Positions 1-10,946 of a DNA stretch of 64,000 bases are shown piece by piece. The DNA comes from Microplitis mediator (Eukaryota > Arthropoda > Insecta > Hymenoptera > Braconidae), in contig NC_079970.1 of NCBI RefSeq assembly GCF_029852145.1, forward strand, positions 21,456,331 to 21,520,330. The letters run 5' to 3'. Positions within the stretch are counted from its first letter, which is position 1. Each line of letters starts with the position of its first letter. A program made the translations under genes and the position numbers. The notes under the pieces are model-generated. The model ran no database searches, was not told the DNA's origin, and saw only the letters and a list, made by a program, of their open reading frames with translations.

Positions 1-1554
1 GTTCCATTCATGATCGAGCTTGTCGACTTGCCAGTACATGACGACAGTGTGTTATGCCACGACGAGCGTGTGTCAGTACCAGATACTGCTAAGAGATGGA
101 TGTGTCGGTGGACTGCACTACGGTTCTGAAAAAGACCCACTGTAGTTATAGGTTTGGGGTGAAATGTCAAAGGGGTTGAGAGGAAGAGTGAGACAGATGT
201 ATGAACGTGTATGTTGGATGGGCGAGTGTGTATGTGTGTTGAATTACTACGTCGTGCAGCGAAGACCACCCTCATAGTGAGCCATAACCGTATAGTAGCT
301 GTAAAACTCGGGAACATCCAATTCAGCAGAGATCTAGTCTAGTCTAGTCGTTGACTTCAGCCATCTACTCGAACGTCCTTGCTACACACACACATGTTAT
401 TGACCTTATACTCACGAGTCATGACCTCGTATCACATGTCGTACCAATGTCAACTCTCAGTCTCTATCTCAATAGGCCAGAGACTCGTGTTTATGCTGCT
501 CCTCGAGCATGTATACAGTGAAAGTACATACATATCCTGGATCTATTTCTGTCTTTTCCTCGGCAATAGCAGAAAGGACGAGCAGTATTTATTTTTTAAT
601 TTTTTTTATCGAGAATCGTGAATCTGAATTAGAATGGTTATAAAACAGGACTACCACACAGGCTACCTGTCGATCCAGTGTCGATGTGGGCAAAAAAATG
701 AACCGGCAAGAGGAATCCGCTCCCCGAGCAACGAATTCCATTCTTGGGTTTGTAAAAAATTCAAAGTTATATATTTTTATTTTGTTCCCTGTTGCTCGGA
801 CTATTTTGTTGTTATTTATAATTTTATTTTAACGTTCACTGAGGACAACAGGGGATTTTAAAACGATAAATACACGCGGGTTATAACTCAATATCGGGCA
901 AAGGCAGAGGCGCGGACACACTCGCTCGAAATCGACAAGGGCGAGGAGGAAAAGGAGATGAAGGGGGTCAAGCATTGGGCAAAAATGTTCGAGATCGACC
1001 TCGAGGGCAGAGAGAAGAACATTAAAAGGGAGAAGACATTAAGAACCGCCACAGATCTTGTATAAGGATCCTGAAGCGAGTGAGAGGGCCAGCCACGGAC
1101 TCTGTCTGCGACTAACGTTCACTCGAGTGGGAGCGAGACGGTGATAGGTGACAAAGAGGGTACTGAGGCACCAGAGGAGCTCACGTATGAAGCAGGAGCT
1201 CATAATTTCTTATAATGTCCTCTTCTAAGGATGCCTAGCATACACCCTCGCCTCCGTATGTGCTCTTGTGTCTGCTGGTTGCAGGACATTGCAGACATTC
1301 ACTAGCAGATAGCTGGGAGTCGTTAAACGGCTCCAAATCTGCCGAGACATGTTTATACTCCCCGGTTTTCTGTTTGAAAATTTTCCTCCTTTATTTATTA
1401 ATTCTCAGTGGGTAATTTTATAAGTATCCGTTGCTTTGTAAATCGAGTACTCTGACTTATAAACATGTGAAATAAGAAAAAATAAATTACGAGTATTAAT
1501 TTAAGAATTTACTTAACAATTTTCTTTTCTGAGTTTTCTCTAACAAGTCGCAAC
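1..1554. other. Unassigned sequence
   Basis: I see no gene here. The stretch is less AT-rich than most of the window, with purine-rich patches (about 900-1130) and no open frame that looks coding. Two short open frames at 379-621 and 634-861 end in T-rich or A-rich runs and show no domain. Confidence 0.6.
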
Positions 1555-1796
1555 ATGGGAATTTCTGCTTGCACTTGTTATATTTTTTATGAATCTCTTG
1601 AGTTCGACAAAGCATACTTATGTACACCCTTACTGTGTATATACAGTGAGCTATATTTAAAATATATATACGTATACTATAGATATATATTAAACGTACG
1701 TATGTGGATATTCCTCTGTCTCCTCATTCCACCTGGTCTGAGTCGTGTATCGTGGATGAGGCTTGAAAACGACAAAGAGTATCTTTTCTTTCTTGT

Positions 1797-1860
1797 CCGG
1801 GTCTCTCCTCCTTCTCCTCCTCCTTCTTCTTCTCCTGCTCTTCCTGCATATCCTCCACCT
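1797..1860. repeat. Imperfect TCC/TTC trinucleotide tract
   Basis: The stretch is made almost entirely of TCC and TTC triplets on the + strand. It explains the overlapping open frames on both strands between 1555 and 1933, because a pyrimidine-only strand cannot form stop codons and its complement reads as Glu/Gly/Arg-rich. I do not treat those frames as genes. Confidence 0.8.
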
Positions 1861-2140
1861 CGCTGTTGGGTATATATAAGAGAGTTAATCTTGATATAAT
1901 GGCCACGACTGTCGCGCGGTATCCGCAAGACAATAGTCTCTGAGATATATCGTTAGTCCTCGGCCTCTCTCGCGCGCCCTCTCAAGCCTTACTCGCGCCA
2001 TTAGAAGGCGGGTCTCTTTATTTACCTCGCGGGGTGTCGGACGAGATCTGCACACGCGAGAGCACCGTCCAGGCAATACGACCAGCTATGCTTACTGCAG
2101 TGTATGCTGTACTACGACAATGACCGTGGGTTTAAAATAA

Positions 2141-4450
2141 AATGAACACTGCTATCCTCTCTTTCTCTCTTGTGGATTTAACACAACGACTCTGCACTAC
2201 TGCTCCTGCTTCTCGGGAATCCTTGTCGTTAAATCTTGTCGTTATTCTCTTTTATACATTCATATATACTTATATATGTATGGATATTTTATGCGGTTAC
2301 AACTTGTGGTCAATTCAATCTGTTGAATTGCTATGGATATTTTATTTTTAAAAAATAAAAAATATTCTCAAGTTAAATTTCAAAACTTGCGGTTAATAAT
2401 TTTTTTTTATTTTTAAAATATTATTTTTTTTTACAATACACGCCCGTAAATAAAATATTTCGAATATGTTGTTTTAAAGTCAACTATTTAAGTTATTTTT
2501 GTAAATTAAACTGTTTGAATCTCAGTGTTTACAAGCTCGGGACACTAAATACCGGCACCTAGTCCTCACGACCCATTTTATACACACCTCGGATCGCAAC
2601 TCGAGACCTCCTAATCGTCCAGCTCTACGCAGCTCCAGTCGCGGTGTTTAAATAAAAAAAGTAAATAAATAAACAAATAAAAATAGAAAATAAACAAGTT
2701 AAATGAATGAAAAACTCTGATCTTTTATTGTTTTCCTTTATAGAACGTCATTTTTATTCATTTTTTATTTCATTTCATTTTATTTCTCGCGATCCCTTAA
2801 AATCTTAAAGTTACGACGGGCATTTAATGATGAACCGCATATAGAGTATAGTGGGTAAAAAATAAAAAAACCTTAAGAAAGAGCGAGAGTACAGTAGTCG
2901 TATACTCACAAGAGCACAAAACTACTTATTCTCAGAGCCTTATTCTTTATATTTATCATCTCCAGCTCGATCTCACTTACTGCTACTTGGTAACTTTTTT
3001 CAGCCTCCTGTCTGCTCGTCCCTGGTATGGGTTCCCACCCCACCTACTCCCCCGCAAAATCATAATCTGATCTCGTATTAAGAATCTGCTCTCACTCGCT
3101 CCCATTTTCCTCTCAGTCTCATGATATCTCCACCTCCTCGGGGTGCCGAATGCCCCTATTTTTATGCAGATCAGGAGCACGAGAAAAGTGCCCCGGAGCC
3201 GGGATACTCAGTACCAGTAAACGCTTTATAATCTCCCGCTCGGTTCATTCTTTCACTCGGCAGGCAGCTGGTACTCCGAAAAAAACTAAACGATCGATCC
3301 ACCGAAAAATCGATATCCCATCTTTATTTATCTCTGATAAAAAATTCAGCGCTCATACGTCCTCATTCATCATATTCACTTATTATCAGCAGCCATGGGT
3401 ATTTATATTTAACTTTTATTTATTTTTATAAATATTTTCCATTACTGCTATGAGAGTTTCCCGGTATTATTTTCGTCAGAGGCATATCTTTATTTATCGT
3501 CAGACGTAGGTCGTTATAGTTCGCCCGTACGAGCGAGATGTGTACAAGAATTGCGTTGAATGCACGTTTGTGCTATTTAATAATGAATTAACCCGCCCGA
3601 GGGTCTCCGTTAAGCCAAAAATGAGGGTGTGATGCCAGGGTAGTCTACTCATTCGCCGAGCGACCGACATGTAAGAATTTTTTTCGTGGCCAAAGTCTCG
3701 TCGTATTGTGCCTTCGGGATCTTACCCCAGCCATCGCCGGTAGTTACTATTCTCTCTTATACACTCCCTTATATCTTTCTTTGCTTTTTCTTCCTTTTTA
3801 CCTCGTCTTTTTTCTCCTTTCCTGCTCTCCCCGCGCGATTCCCACTCCACCGTAAGGGAGATAAAAATTATCCGTGAAATATTGAAGAATACTGGGCATT
3901 CAACCCTCATGTACCGATGATACTGCCAATTGGCAAACTTACTTTATGTTGGCTAATTTTTTCTTCAATAAAATTATTTATAAATAAATAAATAATTTTA
4001 GAAAAATTAACTGCACTGACAGTTGACATTTGAGGAGTAATTTATTGATTGGAGTAGATAAATGAATTATTAAGTGGGTTAAATAATAATTAATCATATT
4101 TGAAAAATATTCTAGATGAAATGAATTAAGTTTTTTTAAATTTTTTATCTTAGAGCCTTATTCCAAGACATAACTCAATAATTCCAATATAAATTACGTC
4201 CTTTTATTCGTTGAGTAATGGAGAAAATGAGAAAAAGAGATAAAAACGGCGATGCTTCAAGTGGAAAATCGACCGATCGACTGAGCTCGATTTTACGCGA
4301 TCTGTGTAATGCTGATAGTAATAGTAATAGCAAAAATAATGGTAATAATAATAGCAATGCTTTATGTTTTATTATTTTATTTATTGACTTTTCTGTGGGC
4401 ACATTGCTGTTCAAATATAAATATAAATCGTGGGCTAGCTGCGTAAATAC
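2141..4450. other. AT-rich unassigned sequence
   Basis: Homopolymer A/T runs and short simple repeats dominate, including an imperfect AAT/AGT tract at about 4311-4355. No splice-bounded open segment stands out and no transposon ends were recognised. Confidence 0.6.
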
Positions 4451-4456
4451 AGTGTA

Positions 4457-5794
4457 CACTAGACTGTTTCAAATTAAGCGACTATTTTTTTTTTTTTGAA
4501 GAACTTTGAAAAATCGAAAGGGTATGTTAAAATATGTTGACAGTTAAGATATGAGCTCTTAATATTGATATTTAGAGGTGGCTGTTTATAATTTTCGGTT
4601 TTTCATTTAGTAACATGGTAAAAAATACATAACTTCCGAAAAAATCAAGATACAGAAAATTTCTTCCCAAATATTTTGTAGCAAATTTACCGACCTACAA
4701 AAAAGGTCTTTTATGATTTTTGCATAAATTCAACCATTCACAAGATAACCGACGTCAAAGTTTGATACAATTCGAAGAACTTGTTTTTGCTCGTTCTGAA
4801 TTTTATACCATGTCGACTAATGAGAATTCAGCAATTCTTAATATAGTTTTTTGTAGGAAATTGAATGCTCTACAAAAAAAGTCTCTTATCATTTTTTGAT
4901 AAATCCATCTGTTCAAAAGTTATTGGAGCATGAAATCAAGTTAGAGTAAATTTTTAGATCTTTTTACTTTTCCGGCGAAACTATCGGACTTATTATAAAA
5001 TGTCATAGGATATTTTTTGTAGACGACTTTATTATCTAGGAATTATCATTGATAAAGTTTTTTGGAATTCTGCATTGTTTTCTAGTTATTTCCATTTTAT
5101 TGCCAAGCACCGAAAAAAAAATAATTCTTATCGATTTTAAGAGCTTGGCAATAAAATGGAAATAACTAGAAAACAATGCAGAATTCCAAAAAACTTTATC
5201 AATGATAATTCCTAGATAATAAAGTCGTCTACAAAAAATATCCTATGACATTTTATAATAAGTCCGATAGTTTCGCCGGAAAAGTAAAAAGATCTAAAAA
5301 TTTACTCTAACTTGATTTCATGCTCCAATAACTTTTGAACAGATGGATTTATCAAAAAATGATAAGAGACTTTTTTTGTAGAGCATTCAATTTCCTACAA
5401 AAAACTATATTAAGAATTGCTGAATTCTCATTAGTCGACATGGTATAAAATTCAGAACGAGCAAAAACAAGTTCTTCGAATTGTATCAAACTTTGACGTC
5501 GGTTATCTTGTGAATGGTTGAATTTATGCAAAAATCATAAAAGACCTTTTTTGTAGGTCGGTAAATTTGCTACAAAATGTTTGGGAAGAAATTTTCTGTA
5601 TCTTGATTTTTTCGGAAGTTATGTATTTTTTACCATGTTACTAAATGAAAAACCGAAAATTATAAACAGCCACCTCTAAATATCAATATTAAGAGCTCAT
5701 ATCTTAACTGTCAACATATTTTAACATACCCTTTCGATTTTTCAAAGTTCTTCAAAAAAAAAAAAATAGTCGCTTAATATGAAACAGTCTAGTG
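4457..5794. mobile_element. Long foldback (hairpin) element, TA-flanked
   Basis: The left arm (4457-5108) and right arm (5143-5794) are each 652 bp and are reverse complements of each other with only scattered mismatches (for example AAATATTTTG against AAACATTTTG). They are separated by a 34-bp spacer. The ends read CACTAGACTGTTTCA, with TA on each side (4455-4456 and 5795-5796), consistent with a Tc1/mariner-like target duplication. There is no transposase frame, so the element is non-autonomous. The high arm identity points to recent insertion, or to arm homogenisation by gene conversion or repair. Transcription across it would give a roughly 650-bp double-stranded RNA hairpin. Confidence 0.9.
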
Positions 5795-5799
5795 TACAC

Positions 5800-6300
5800 A
5801 CACGTAAAAACTTAATACAATTGCGGTTTTTCCCTCTGCTCATATAAGATCCGAGATATGGACGGCATTATCTCAAGGGAGGCTTCATACACACCAGTAT
5901 TACTCGCGTATATAGGGGCGGCCATTAATTCATCTGTTTTCGTTGATTGCCCCGTACCCAAGTACGCTTTTTTTCCTCCATTTGATTTCCTCCCAGCAAA
6001 GCTACTCGGCACTTGTCTAATTAATTTCTAACCTGAGGTCATTGACAGCAAAGTCACCGCAATTTACCCCTGAGAATTGTTGGCGTAGAAAAAATAACTT
6101 GGACTAAAACTTTTTTATTATTCATATCACCGCTGAGTTGTCTAGATCTTCTTAAAATATTAATTCCACTTATAATTTAACTTGTGTCCGGGAATTATTT
6201 TTATGAAAAACTTTTTAAAACTTGATAAGTTTTTATACCAAACCGTAAAAATTTAAACACTGTCTGGAGTAATTTTAAAAAATTGGAAAAATTATTCAAC
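5800..6300. other. Unassigned sequence
   Basis: Ordinary AT-rich sequence lies between two inserted elements. A 66-codon open frame on the - strand (5812-6012) shows no recognisable domain. Confidence 0.5.
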
Positions 6301-6302
6301 TA

Positions 6303-7084
6303 CCCGGGTCATAATATCTAGCCTTAATCTAGCCTCATCGAACCCAAGTAAGCCTCAATCCAGCCTCACTGAGTAAAAAAGCATTTTGAGCCTCTAATAA
6401 TGGTCACAGAGCCTCAATGAGCCTCACAGAGCCTCAAATAATGCTCACAGAGCCTCAATGAGCCTCAAATAGTGATCACAGAGCCTCAAGGAGCCGCAAA
6501 TAATACTCCCAGAGCCTCAAATAATGCTCACAGAGCCTCAATGAGCCTCGAATAATACTCACAGAGCCTCAATAAGCCTCAAATAATGCTCACAGAGCCT
6601 CAATGAGCCTCAGATATTACTCACAGAGCCTCAATGAGCCTCAAATAGTGATCACAGAGCCTCAATGAGCCGCAAATAATACTCCCAGAGCCTCAAATAA
6701 TGCTCACAGAGCCTCAATGAGCCTCAGATATTACTCACAGAGCCTCAATGAGCCTCAAATAGTGATCACAGAGCCTCAATGAGCCGCAAATAATACTCCC
6801 AGAGCCTCAAATAATGCTCACAGAGCCTCAATGAGCCTCAAATAATACTCACAGGGCCTCAAATAATGCTCACAGAGCCTCAATGAGCCTCAAATAATGC
6901 TCAAAGAGCCTCAAATAATACTAATTGAATTTAAATCACATAGTCGAGACTAGGTTCATTTGAGGTTCATCAAGACTTATTGAGGATCTTTGAGCATCAT
7001 TTAAGGCTCATTGAGGCTCTATGAGCATTATCTGAGGCTCAAAATGCTTTTTTTACTCAGTGAGGCTGGATATTATGATCCGGG
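6303..7084. mobile_element. Inverted-repeat element with internal CCTCA minisatellite
   Basis: The left end starts CCCGGGTCATAATATC and the right end is its near reverse complement (GATATTATGATCCGGG). TA flanks both sides (6301-6302 and 7085-7086). A second matched block (CTCACTGAGTAAAAAAGCAT) lies inside each end. Between the ends the sequence is a tandem array of a unit of about 31 bp (CAGAGCCTCAATGAGCCTC plus an AAATAATGCT-type tail). A higher-order period of 114 bp can be seen by comparing 6611 with 6725. There is no coding capacity. The ends resemble those of the elements at 42506-42984, 51604-52384 and 8755-9495. Confidence 0.85.
6395..6930 (+). repeat. CCTCA minisatellite array
   Basis: Tandem copies of a unit of about 31 bp, all containing AGAGCCTCA and GAGCCTCAAATA variants, with a higher-order block of 114 bp present at least twice. 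Shorter variants that lack the CAATGAGCCT half-unit alternate with full units. The array sits wholly within the TA-flanked inverted-repeat element at 6303-7084. Confidence 0.9.
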
Positions 7085-7152
7085 TAAAATCATTAATTTT
7101 TAGAAAAGTCAGAACTCTCTGATGTTGGATCAAAACATGTAAAGGGGGGAAA

Positions 7153-7640
7153 AAGGGGGTAGGGTAGGCAAAACGGGGTACCTCCAAAATTTTATATTTT
7201 AAATGGTTTCTAAACATTTCAATATCACTATTGTAAATATAATTGAGCGTAATTTTTATTTTTTTTTTTGTTAAACTTTTTCAAAAATCAATTGTCAGTT
7301 GAAAAATATTAATGACGTTTGTTTTATGAAAAAAAACTATTAAAAATCTGTTATTCTTCTTTTGTATCCAATAATTATGTAAAATATGATTTTCTTCATG
7401 TAAATTACTTGCAAAAAATTTTAATTTAATCAAATTCATTTAAAATCCACATTTTTTTTTCTAACTTTTTTAGAGGGTACTCCATTTTGCCCGCAAAAAT
7501 GAAAAATTTGTTTTTGCAACGATAACTGATAATTTTTTCTATTTACTTTGAATTTCATTAAAACAAATAAGATATAGTGTATTTGAGTCCTTGAAATCTT
7601 GGTATTTCCTTCAGTACCCTCTTTTGCCCCTCCCTCCCCT
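7153..7640. mobile_element. GC-tipped MITE related to the 8846-9436 element
   Basis: The left end (GGGGGTAGGGTAGGCAAAAC, then GGGGTACC) and the right end (reverse complement AGGGGAGGGAGGGGCAAAAG, then AGGGTACT) form a diverged terminal inverted repeat about 28 bp long. An internal copy of GTACTCCATTTTGCCC is at about 7478. The interior is AT-rich with no coding capacity. The copy is older than the one at 8846-9436 and its target duplication is not clear. Confidence 0.55.
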
Positions 7641-8754
7641 GGCAATAAAAAATAAATTAATAATAATAACAAGAAAACAATTCATCGCATTTATCTATGC
7701 GGAATATATTTAGAAACTCTATCAAAACCACTTTATCAATGACTAAAAAAATCAGATCGTTACAATGACAAAACTAGTTCCCCCATGTCTATTTATATAT
7801 CGCTGGTAAAAAAAAAAAAAATACAGTAAAAATAATACAATGCCAGTAGAGAATTTGAGTGTACGCTTAAACAAAAGGCCCAGCGGGTGCTAAGGGAAAC
7901 AAGATTAAAAAATTCGAAAAAAATATTTTTTTTATCACACACAAGCCTTTCGTACGCGTCGACGAGCACTACTACCACTGGCAGTGTGCGCATACCAGGT
8001 TAAGTACCATTATGTCAGTGGCATAGTCGCCTTATCCTTAGAGCCTCATACTCACATGAGACTATGGACCACGGTGGTCGTAATAAAGCGTACTAGGAGC
8101 CCCTGTAGCCGGTGGTGGCTGCAGACTTCCCCATTGTAATGCAAATGTGTCTAATCGGTCGAGCCAGCCGACCATATGTCCGTTTTGTCTGCCTGATCGG
8201 GACCCAACACAACCTTTCTATGAACATATATATATAAATATCTACATCTATATTTATATCAATACCTATATCTCTTCGTAAGTAACTAAAAAAAAATCAA
8301 AATGCCTGATGCTGATGACAATCGACAATTAATATTTTAATTTTAAAAAACAAATTGCCTATGGATCGGTCGCAACATGCAATGTACGAGTACGGGCAGG
8401 GATATTTATGTATGAAAGTGCACACCAGCACCGAGCCATGCCATCCGAGCATTATTGCGTACTAATGACCATCGCGGACACGCTTAGTTGGCTATTATGT
8501 TATTTCGAACGGTACGCTGAGCTTGGGGACTTGGGAGATGGGGACGAGCTCCGGTTTTGTTTGGTATGTCGACTTTGTAACGCTTGATCGCGTTTGCCGA
8601 TGGCTGGATATATGCTTTTCTTTTTACTATTTGCTATTTTTAAATTTCAACCGTTTGTTATAAATTGTTGGTAATTAATAATAATAATAATAGATTGTAG
8701 GATGTTTTGTCCTTCAATCCGTGTCAATTTTTGGATTCTCTAATTAACTGGCAT
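7641..8754. other. Unassigned sequence
   Basis: Mixed AT-rich sequence with a more GC-balanced part at about 8020-8600. No gene, element end or splice-bounded open segment was recognised. Confidence 0.5.
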
Positions 8755-9495
8755 TCCTAGTCGAAAAATAGAACCTCGTTTGAACCTCCATAGTGCAAAA
8801 ACGGAAATAAGCGCAACACAGAGGTTCAAATGAGGTCCTAGAATAGGGGAGGGTGGGGCAGAGCGGCCCCCCTGAAATTTTGATCCAAAAAAAATTTTTT
8901 TTTTTCGCCTAATTACTATAAATCTGATACGTTTGCGCATTTTTAGCCCCACGCATGACATTTGGGGCAAAATGGACAAGCCCAAAATTTTGAAAAAGTG
9001 ATTTTTTTATATTTTTATCATCAAATTAAAAAAAATTATTATAATTCCACATTTCTAGCCCTACGCATAACACCTGGGGCAAAATGGACCAGCCAAAACT
9101 TCCGAAAAAATTATTTTTTCATATTTTTCGGCCGTTTCTCTATGTGAGAGGCAAATTTGGTCACTAAAAATATATAAAAAAAAAATTTTTTTTTTAGTTG
9201 ATAAATTTGTGAAATAAAGTAAAACTATAGATTTGTTTTTTTTTTATTAAATAACAATTAGTAATTAAGGTAATCGAGAGTGAACGATTTATTACACTTT
9301 AAAAAATTTTTTTCGAGTAATATAAAACCAAAAATAGTTGTCAAGAGAAAGAAATACATTCTTAATGATGAAAACAATTTTAAAAAAAATTTTTTTATTA
9401 TTTTTTGGAGGGGGGCCGCTCTGCTTCACCCTCCCCTACGTTTATTTGCAGTTGCAATTCGAGGTTGAAATTGAAGTTCATTTTTTCGACCCGGG
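8755..9495. mobile_element. CCCGGGTC-type MITE (outer element of a nest)
   Basis: The left end reads TCCTAGTCGAAAAATAGAAC and the right end is the reverse complement of CCCGGGTCGAAAAAATGAAC. AT lies on both sides (8753-8754 and 9496-9497). Internal blocks GAACCTCGTTTGAACCTCC and AGGTTCAAATGAGGTCC resemble the CCTCA-rich interiors of the related elements. The original element is only about 150 bp because most of the interval is a second MITE inserted at 8846-9436. Confidence 0.65.
8846..9436. mobile_element. GC-tipped MITE nested in 8755-9495
   Basis: The terminal inverted repeat is about 26 bp. The left end is GGGGAGGGTGGGGCAGAGCG followed by GCCCCCC, and the right end is its reverse complement with two differences (GGGGGGCCGCTCTGCTTCAC, then CCTCCCC). 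TA flanks both ends (8844-8845 and 9437-9438). Internal copies of TGGGGCAAAATGGAC at about 8962 and 9073 give the element a sub-repeat. The short open frames 8740-8985, 8962-9147 and 9280-9468 fall inside it and are not genes. Confidence 0.85.
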
Positions 9496-10341
9496 ATGCT
9501 CGTGATTATTAAGATCATTTTTTACAAAAAATTAAAATGTCCACACCTAATTTACTTTTGTTAAAAATTTGGAAAAAAACTTTGACTAAATTTTTCAAAT
9601 TCATTGACCTTCATTGGGTTTTTCAATCAGCAGTTGATTTACTATAAATTTTAAAATCTATCGATCATAAGTTTTTATTCATTACCCAGTATGTAATTTA
9701 AAAAAAATGTTTAGTAGATATCAAAAACGGGGCTCCACTTAATTTTTTGTGGCTTAAGGGGTTTAATTTTTTCTTCACCAGTTAATTTCAAGAGAAACCA
9801 CAAAAAAAATTTCAGAGACCTTCAAAATAATGGAAACTTCTGCTGGTTGAAAAATTTCTTCGTTGAAAATTGAGATCTTGTTTTTGAAAAAAAATTTTAT
9901 TTCTGACCCATTGAAAATGAAAACCACCGCGTGGTCTTTAAAGTCGACTGTAGAGAAAATTAATGAGTTTAATTAATAAAAATTAAAATGATATGAAAAG
10001 TAATGAATGAAATAGAGAATAAAATATATAGTACATGAAGTTATTGTAGACGATACATTACGAAGACGGCAGTTGGTACGCGAGAGCAGAAACGCGCAAC
10101 AACCAGTCAGCTAGACGTATATATTTAGTCTCGATTATTTATGATTACGATTATTTCGGTCGGCTTTAGAGCGGTTTATTGAATGTTTAGCATGTGCCCA
10201 CTACGCTAATTCTGACCGCGCGATACGTGCAGCGGGTAAAAAAAAGTCGTGTGCCACTCGAGCCTTATTTTCGCGACTAAAAAACCGCCTTTAAATTTTT
10301 CTACCAAACATCTGAAGCATAAAACTGCAGCTAATTTACAG
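9496..10341. other. AT-rich unassigned sequence
   Basis: Homopolymer-rich sequence, probably old repeat remnants (for example CCACAAAAAAAATTTC at about 9798). No gene was recognised. Confidence 0.5.
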
Positions 10342-10369
10342 CCGTACCGTCGAGTAGTTAAGTATGTAC
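10342..10369 (+). other. Weak candidate micro-exon
   Basis: A 28-nt segment lies between an acceptor-like GCTAATTTACAG and a good donor (GTAAGTAAA). Only the first frame is open (PYRRVVKYV). The acceptor has a poor pyrimidine tract and a competing CAG 15 nt upstream, so this is probably a pseudo-exon. It is listed because its exit phase fits the candidate at 12526-12569. Confidence 0.1.
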
Positions 10370-10828
10370 GTAAGTAAAAAAATAATAGTTTTCTATTACA
10401 GATAAAATATGAGTGACTAAAATTACACTTGTATTACTAAAAGCACAATGAACGTTTAAAGTAATTCCAATAATTGTCCACCCGCACAAATGATAGGTAC
10501 TTTAAACGTGAGAGACCTTTTAGTGTCGTCTATTAAACGTCGTCATAACGTTCCTAGCCAATCTATGGTGGAGTCGCGTGAAAGGTATCTCTTTACTCGA
10601 GGCATTTTCCAATCAGGACATTCTAAACGTCTAATATCTTCTCCCGCATGACAAATAAAAATTCATTTTAATTTTAATAAAAGGTTACTATAATTATCTT
10701 ACATTTTTAATTTATTTATCTGTACATGCTACAGACCAGGGGGTGGGAAAAACGGGCCCTCTAAAAATGTCTGATTTATTTTCACTGTCCCGATTCTTCT
10801 GAGTTTTTAAATAATTATTTTATATAAC

Positions 10829-10946
10829 ACACGGAAAAAAATTTCCTGTTGCAGCTGCAGGAAAATCCTGGTGCTACAACAAGATTTTTTCCTGTTGCTG
10901 CAACATGAATGCCTCCTGTTGCAGCAACAGGAAATTTTTTTCCATG
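10829..10946. mobile_element. Short palindromic MITE remnant (CCTGTTGCAGC type)
   Basis: The left arm GGAAAAAAATTTCCTGTTGC (from 10833) and the right arm GCAACAGGAAATTTTTTTCC (ending at 10943) are inverted copies. Two more copies of TTCCTGTTGC(A/T)GC lie between them. The Cys-rich open frame on the - strand (10807-11067) is a by-product of these repeats. Confidence 0.6.

Noticed and set aside
6395..6930. CRISPR-like array
   Set aside because: The repeats are adjacent and variable with no unique spacers, and lie inside a transposable element in a eukaryotic sequence.
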